Source of the DNA: Rosa chinensis
Taxonomy: Eukaryota > Streptophyta > Magnoliopsida > Rosales > Rosaceae
Reading direction: 5' to 3'
Length of the DNA stretch: 64,000 bases
Assembly (NCBI RefSeq): GCF_002994745.2
Contig: NC_037092.1
Coordinates: forward strand, 68,299,823 to 68,363,822
Shown here: piece by piece, positions 58,240 through 64,000 of the stretch
Layout: each line of letters starts with the position of its first letter
Numbering within the stretch: the first letter of the stretch is position 1
Notes under the pieces: generated by a model
The model's database searches: none
What the model was told of the DNA's origin: nothing
The model's input: the letters and a program-made list of their open reading frames with translations, nothing else
Position numbers and translations under genes: made by a program

Positions 58240-59654
58240 CAATGTTTTAAAAAGCTAAGGCGTAGCCGTGGCGTTTTCGGGAGAGCCTCAGTAAGGCGTT
58301 CGCCTTGAGGCGTAAGGCTTAAGCCTTATGTATTAACGAGATTTATGCAAGTAAAGTTGAATCCAACTAAGTAAAGTTTCAGAAAACAAAGGAGCACGCA
58401 TAAACCATTGAATTACAGAACTCATCAATCGAAAGGGTGATAAAAAAAGCAAGTCATGCACCAGTACTGATATTCAAAATGCCTATATAATTACTTATAT
58501 CAACTTATATCTTAAACAGAACAACCAAGTAGATTGGAACTTCATAGCATAGTTTTTTATGAACAGAACAGCTAAGTAGATGGAAATTGCTACATCATAA
58601 ACAGAACAACATCGAATTGAATAGCCTCAGACCTACAGATGCTATAGCCTCAGACCAATCGAATTAGAATAGCCTCACCTTTTGGTCTCTGTATCAGCTT
58701 AACAAAGTTGGAAATGAGTGCACACATATATAACCCACAAAGTTTATAGAAATACGATTAGAATGTAGTTACCTATACATAAATCACCCAAATAACACAC
58801 ATATATAGCCCAAGGTCATAGAACTGTCTAACAAGTTACCCACATTATGCTCCAATAAAAATGGGGGAGCTAAAAGAGTCTAACGCATACAGTTCAATAT
58901 CTGGGATTCTCAATGATCGAATAAAAGAAGTCCTGGGAGCAGGATAACACCATGCATCAGTATCCCAAAAAGAAATGTAATAAAATCCTTGCTCAAAGCC
59001 TCAAACTGATTCCATCAAGTACAGACAACAACATTGCATAAAAAAGCCCACCGCATCAATATCTTCTACTTCCTCAATTCCTCGTACATAAATACATAGT
59101 CGACAGAATACGAACTGAATAGAACTTATATCAACAAAAAGTGTTTAGCAAAGAACAGAACAGTTGCGAAGCTACTTACAGGAGAAGGACCCATGGTGAT
59201 ATTGATGTTTCCGACAATCAGATTTCCAGTGAGCAATACAAACATCATCCCCACCACATCGAACCAATTCTGCTAAGAAAGAACCAGAGGAACAAAAAAA
59301 ACAACCAAATAAACCAGATGAAAGGACATGGGTCATGATCATTTTATCAAATTGGCTGCTTGGGAATTGGGATTTGGGAGTAAAGGAGTCGGAGTTGTGA
59401 TGGAGGAGGCAGAAGGAAGCCGAAAATGATTCCAGCTCGAGACCTAAAGGAGTTTTAACTCTCAAAACACCAAAACAACGTCGTTTTGGTGTTGAAAAGA
59501 AAAGAAAAAAAAGTTTTGGGCTTCAGCTTTGAACGCCTGCAGACACGTTTTTCGCGCCTTGATCTGCGCTTTCTGCGCCTCGCCAGCAAAACACACTCAT
59601 TTTCTCATGCGCCTCGGGCCTTTTAAGCTTCAAGGCGCGCTTTTTAATACATTG
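58240..59654. mobile_element. Non-autonomous hAT element (1415 bp)
   Basis: Terminal inverted repeats CAATGTTTTAAAAAGC / CAATGTATTAAAAAGC, with a perfect 8-bp target duplication GTTGGGAT (58232-58239, 59655-59662). Both ends are rich in GGCGC/AGGCG words. No transposase; the 97-codon minus frame 59172-59465 is unassigned. Confidence 0.9.
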
Positions 59655-59692
59655 GTTGGGATTTACAGTGTCATCCCTGTTGTTGTAATTAT

Positions 59693-59753
59693 TATTATTT
59701 TTTTATCAAGTAAACAACTCATATACAACAACTAGTCTATTGTAAGTCGAACT
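59693..59753 (-). mobile_element. 3' part of a SINE, inverted
   Basis: The complement reads GTTCGACTTACAATAGACTA, then GTTGTTGTATATGAGTTGTT, matching the 3' half of the SINEs at 50690 and 56690. The A-box half is missing because the sequence is cut by the CACTA-like terminus at 59754. Confidence 0.7.
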
Positions 59754-60035
59754 CACTACAAAAAAAATATATGTCCTTTTCCAACCAACTTTTTCCGACT
59801 AAATCCTTTTTTGGTTGGAAGTAACATTATTTTCGACCAAAAAAATTTTCCCATCAGAAATACAATTTTTGGATGACCATTATTTCTGACGGTAAACAAC
59901 CTCTTGGAAAAAGTTTAAAATGGGGTCGGAAATAATTATAATTTGGCGGCAAAAGTTCTCACTAATTGTTTTTCCGACCAAGTGTGATGTCGTCGGAAAA
60001 TAAATGGTCATTTTCCGATAAGATTTTATTGTAAT
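59754..60035 (+). mobile_element. CACTA-like MITE with GACGGAAA-type interior
   Basis: It begins CACTACAAAAAAAATATATG and is rich in TTTCCGAC and GTCGGAAA words, as CACTA-derived MITEs are. The right end is probably near 60035 (TTTTATTGTAAT, a decayed TTGTAGTG), but I am not sure of this. Confidence 0.5.
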
Positions 60036-61328
60036 TTTTTGGATTAATAAATTGTCTATTTTTCTCAAAAAAAAAAATTTCTTAAATACTAAATATATGT
60101 TACTTAAAGAACATTAATCTCACAATAATATAATCATAGAATTCAAAAGAAAAAAAATATACACACACACACTAAATTTTTTGAGTTTTGAGATTTCTTT
60201 CTTTCTTATAGTAGAATATAAAAACCATCAGAAAATTAATCTTAGAAAACTAAGACTAGAAAAAGTGATTGAGTTTTATTCTTTTTTTTTTTTTAGAAGA
60301 TTCATTTTTTCTCTAAGTAGTTAAATAAAATCAATTTTCAATTACAAATAAAAAAATGAAAATAATCAAATTAAAATTTAAAATTGTGCCTAATTTTTGG
60401 ATAGCCCGAGCATAGCTTGTTTAATGGCCCAGCACGATATGGGCTAGAGTCATGAGTCAGGTGAGGCTTAACGGTCAAGTAAATAGGCCAGTATGAGCCC
60501 GAGCATGATAGTAAATGAGTTGGCTCGAGCACAGCAAAAAGCACGAATAAGCCTATGTTAAAATGGGTCGGGCCAGCCCTTTTGCCAACTCTACTTGAGG
60601 TACGATTTGGAATAAAAAAAATTTACGTACCAAAAAATAACTTTTGGAATAGTTCAAGTACCATTTGGATATTTTACTCTAAAATAAATATCAAAAACAA
60701 AGTAATAAAGTTTGGGTTTAACAACCAAAATTAATTGTATTGATGAAGTTGACATCCATTACCAACATATTAAGTTACTAACTTAATACATAAATTAGAT
60801 AGATATTGAACATATGATAATTAAAAAAAGTAACCAAAAAAAATTCATTATACGAATGAACAATATCGTATCATAGATTAAAGACTTTGTGAGAATACGT
60901 TGTGATAAAAGAACTCCTCTATATTAATTTGTAATAAGCAATACTGTAAATACTGTTTTTTTACTACAACTACCTTGTTCCTCACGAAGTTAGATTATTG
61001 ATCTACTGGGAAGGGATTCAAAGAACCAGCATGCACATGCACTATCAAGACTGGACAGTTGGATAACATTGAGTAGACTTTTTGGTTATTAAAAAAAAAA
61101 AAGTTGACTATAAATATCAAGAATTGAGATTACCTAATAAGTATTGTGTCACTTGCACTACTAGTGCATAGAAGAAATTCCGTCAATACTGATCACATGG
61201 TCATCCCCTTATCATTAATTTACTATATACTAATTCTCAACGCACTGTTCATCTATAGGTCTACAGCTATAAACTTTTCTGGAAAAAAAATAATAAAAAA
61301 ACAAAAACAAAAACTTTTAACTCGCCGT
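60036..61328. other. 3' flank of the intact NFD4-like gene
   Basis: Non-coding. From about 60300 it is collinear with 25190-26213. It includes the related short repeat at 60370-60596. No gene seen. Confidence 0.5.
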
Positions 61329-63079
61329 CTATGATCTTTTGGAGTAGAACTTTCTTGTTCTTGCATATAGCGTTAAAGCAAGGACAGTCCCAAACGTACA
61401 AAGACTACCCCAGATAATGAAGGTGATTCTGTAACAAGCCATTCCCAAGCAGCTACCATCTTCATTTCCTTCCTTACTATAAAGAAGAGCAGATGAGTAG
61501 CCAAAAAGAAACGACCCGATTGAGATATTCGCAACCACCACATTGTGATTTATTGAGAATTTTTTGGTCCCGAATAGCTCTGTGGTTATGGACACTGAAA
61601 TAGAAGTAATTGCTCCAGTGCACACTCCTATAATGGCGGTACTGATGATAAGAGAGACGTTAGCTGGGTTGAGAAGCAAGAAAAAAACTCCGGCTATTGG
61701 TGCCGCTACTGCCATTAGGAATGCAGGCCTTGAAATCATATACTTGCTTCTGAAAAAGTAGAAAGGAGAAAATATTCGTAATTGGCTTCAAAAATTCATA
61801 TAGCAAGCACATGTTTCATTCCACTCAAATATGACAATATAATTTTCTAATTGTAATTTAAAAAATTACTGAAAATTAGGGATGGGAGTAGTTACCTTGC
61901 GAAGAAATAATCCAGAAGTGAAGGCATGAGACGGCCAAAGAACCCGAAGGAAGAAGATAAAGAAACCAGAGAAGAAGTCTTAGATGAGCCTCTTGCCTCT
62001 GCTATCTGTCCCAAGGTGTTCAAGAACACGAGCCCAATTGTTGCACTGAAAAAATAAGCTAGGAAATATAACCAGAAATCTATCCTTTGCACCATCAACG
62101 TCACTCCAATCTCCTCTTTAACACCAATCCCATGATGTACCTGTACTTCACCAACCCCATTGTGAACCTGCACTGTACTATGCTCCTCTTCTTCTTCCTC
62201 TTTCACTACACCACTCTCTATGCTCTCTAGGCCATTCTGATCATCTATGCTGACATTGTACACTCTGTTCTCTCTGTCTAGGTTCCATCTTCTTGATATT
62301 TTTTCTCTGATTTTTTCCACAATTGGGATTACCAAGGGCATCAGTAGGAATACTCCGGTGCCTATCGCTCTGTCTAAGCCGATCATTGATCCTAAACTGG
62401 TGATGACGGCATAGATTCCGGTGGCAATGGTTATCACAAACATTAAATTGAACCCCGTTGCCATGTTTCTTGGCTCCCCTGTTCCCACATCAATGTTTCT
62501 CACCAATGGTGCCACTACAGCACAGACTAGTAAAGGCAGGAGAGAGTTTAGAAGAAGATAGGCCTGTGCTCTCTTATGAGGTGAAGAAGAAAAGGCAGCA
62601 CTGACAATATCTGTGTAGATTTTTGCACTCAATCCCTGGTAACTTGTTGTTAGTCCCACAGCAACCTGTTGGAGAAGCGGAAAGTTTCGAATACTAACAA
62701 CATAGCAAACGGTATTGATCCAACAGACGCTATTGCCTGCCACCATGGTGAGCAAGAATATTTGCCAATATGCTGGAGATGAGATTTGGTTTGTTACGAA
62801 TAGAAATTGGACGCCGTAGCCAATCAACCCGAGAAGTGATCCGATTATGAGGACTAGCCAAAGGGGAAGGTAAATAGCAGCAATGCCGGAAAACCAACCA
62901 AAGAGTTTCCCTGCGTCAGAGGCGAAGACGAGATTGTTGATTTGTATTTGGGACATGGAGAGACTGTTCTTGAGTTGGGATGAGTAAGCAGGGAAGGTTG
63001 TGTTTGTTCCATTTATGGATTGAAGCCATATGATGCCCACTAGGCTTAACCATTGGAAAGCTTTTGATGAGGAAGACAT
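61329..63079 (-). CDS. NUCLEAR FUSION DEFECTIVE 4-like / nodulin-like MFS transporter, intact
   Basis: Two exons, 61896-63079 and 61329-61749, joined by a 146-bp GT-AG intron, give 534 codons from MSSSSKAFQW to KFYSKRS. The nodulin-like domain (residues about 5-255) has the family start FQWLSLVGIIWLQSINGT, YSSQLK and DAGKLFGWFSG. An acidic cytosolic loop (EEEEEEHSTVQ, about 320) separates it from a second transmembrane half (about 355-525). Roughly 12 hydrophobic segments fit a major facilitator membrane protein. Arabidopsis NFD4 is needed for polar-nucleus fusion; substrates of the family are mostly unknown, so function here is inferred only. The start is supported by conservation with the paralogue and by a TATA box upstream. 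Confidence 0.93.
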
Positions 63080-63147
63080 GGCAAAATATGAGCCAAGATT
63101 GGTTTGTTTGTATTGTATTGGTTTGCTACAATACGCAATGAAAAGTT

Positions 63148-63162
63148 TGGTATATTTATAAG
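63148..63162 (-). promoter_or_regulatory. TATA box of the intact NFD4-like gene
   Basis: CCTTATAAATATACC on the minus strand, about 70-83 bp before the ATG and conserved in the pseudogene copy. Between it and the ATG the intact copy has extra TTGTATTGGTTTGCTACAAT-like bases that the other copy lacks. Confidence 0.65.
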
Positions 63163-63325
63163 GTTTACCTGTATGTTAAGAGGAGAGGAGTGTTGTGTGA
63201 AAAGAGTGCAAGATTAATGCTGGCAAAGCAGAATGATACAAACACCACACACGACCATGTCATAAATTAATCCATTCGAGTTTAAGTGATCACAGGTAAC
63301 CAAGTTAGTTGTTGACAAAAATTGA

Positions 63326-64000
63326 TTGCTAGATGTTTTATTTTTCTCTCTTGCTAAGATATTTATATAGTTATGTATCATGTACACTTAGAGAGAAGTA
63401 ATGAAATGGATCTGGTTTCTCTAAAGTCAGCAACCGTAAAGTTATTTCATTTCATAAAATTTTGACCAACTTCAATAGCTCAAGATATGCCACATGAATT
63501 AGATAAATATTTTCAAACTTACTATAATGTCGTCCGTTATCTTTTGACATTGTTTTTAAATTATCATTATCTCCCTTTCTCTTTGCATTTTCTCTCCACC
63601 ATGACTTTAACAACATTTTTTAACAGGTACCTAGTCGGAAAAAAAAAAAAAAAAAAAAAACACTTTTTAACCGGTAACTAGTATCGGTCGATAACCGTTA
63701 ACTGCAAGAAAACACCATGTGAGTTGGCTAGATCTCTAGATATAGTTGTAGATATGGAGGAAAAGAAAGAATATGAAAAGGCAAGGAATAGAGAAAGAAG
63801 AAGGGTTAATTCCTGTTTACCTAGAAATCACATATATTGTGCCCACTTGCACTAACAAGTTTGTATTGTGCTCATTTATACAAATCTTAGGGGAAAAGAC
63901 CTATAGGGGTAGTCTTTTCTAAACTAGTGCCTCATATGTCCTATGTTGACTTTTGGGTTTAACCTTTGCTTTTTCCTTGAAAAAACTGTTCACACTTTTG
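63326..64000. other. Upstream intergenic sequence
   Basis: AT-rich. A run of about 23 A starts at 63638, and ACAGGTACCTAGTCGG / ACCGGTAACTAGTATCGG form a short imperfect repeat around it. Sequence from about 63805 (GGTTAATTCCTGTTTACC) looks like the start of another dispersed repeat that continues past the window. No gene seen. Confidence 0.4.

Larger units (their letters stand above)
56013..63325. repeat. Right copy of the segmental duplication
   Basis: Collinear with 22033-31455 (anchors given there). Between 56450 and 60300 it carries sequences absent from the left copy: SINEs, a 278-bp tandem repeat, a hAT element and a CACTA-like terminus. It lacks the MULE and hAT of the left copy. Confidence 0.9.

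Noticed and set aside
59172..59465. 97-codon minus frame in the hAT element as a transposase remnant
   Set aside because: No hAT motif (zinc finger, DUF4371, dimerisation region) can be seen.

Overview
This window is plant nuclear DNA, most likely from a eudicot. The evidence is intron-bearing genes with GT-AG splice sites, AT-rich intergenic DNA, and plant-specific families: nodulin-like/NFD4 transporter, Di19, an F-box protein with FBA domain, an NIK-type LRR kinase, DUF4216/DUF4218 CACTA transposase, DUF4283 LINE ORF1 and TTF/DUF4371 hAT transposase. A rosid, possibly Rosaceae, is my guess and is not proven by the sequence. Only one gene looks intact, the two-exon NUCLEAR FUSION DEFECTIVE 4-like transporter at 61329-63079 (minus). 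Almost everything else is transposable elements, many nested, and decayed gene fragments.

Layout. 1-6370: a large CACTA element with a broken transposase, inserted in the C-terminal part of a decayed L1-type LINE ORF2 (6371-9867). 9868-12245: tandem repeats, TA/GA microsatellites and two tRNA-like SINEs. 12250-13570: a LINE derivative with ORF1 but no ORF2. 13592-17250: a long LTR-like stretch. 17359-21560: fragments of three unrelated genes (Di19, AMP deaminase, NIK-type kinase), all on the plus strand with introns kept, followed by a CACTA terminus at 22029.

22033-31455 and 56013-63325 are two copies of one segmental duplication in the same orientation, each carrying an NFD4-like gene. The left gene is dead: it has a hAT insertion (26478-29715), a lost splice acceptor, a one-base frameshift and a stop codon. 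The right copy is intact and preserves the empty site for that hAT and for a Pack-MULE-like element (22325-23818). About 445 bp of exon 1 is identical between the copies although the flanks differ by roughly 5%, which suggests gene conversion.

31456-56012 lies between the duplicates. It holds a MITE, copia and LINE ORF1 relics, three foldback elements set in TA/CA microsatellites, a solo LTR with a GAACT target duplication, a hairpin-forming MULE with a 9-bp target duplication, a young complete non-autonomous LTR retrotransposon (44449-49933) with a 32-bp tandem array, SINEs, and an F-box pseudogene. The right duplication unit was itself expanded by SINEs, a 278-bp tandem repeat, a 1.4-kb hAT element and a CACTA-like terminus.

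I see no bacterial-style operon, CRISPR array, rRNA gene or functional tRNA gene. All sequence comparisons were made by eye within the window, and family assignments rest on remembered family motifs, not on searches.
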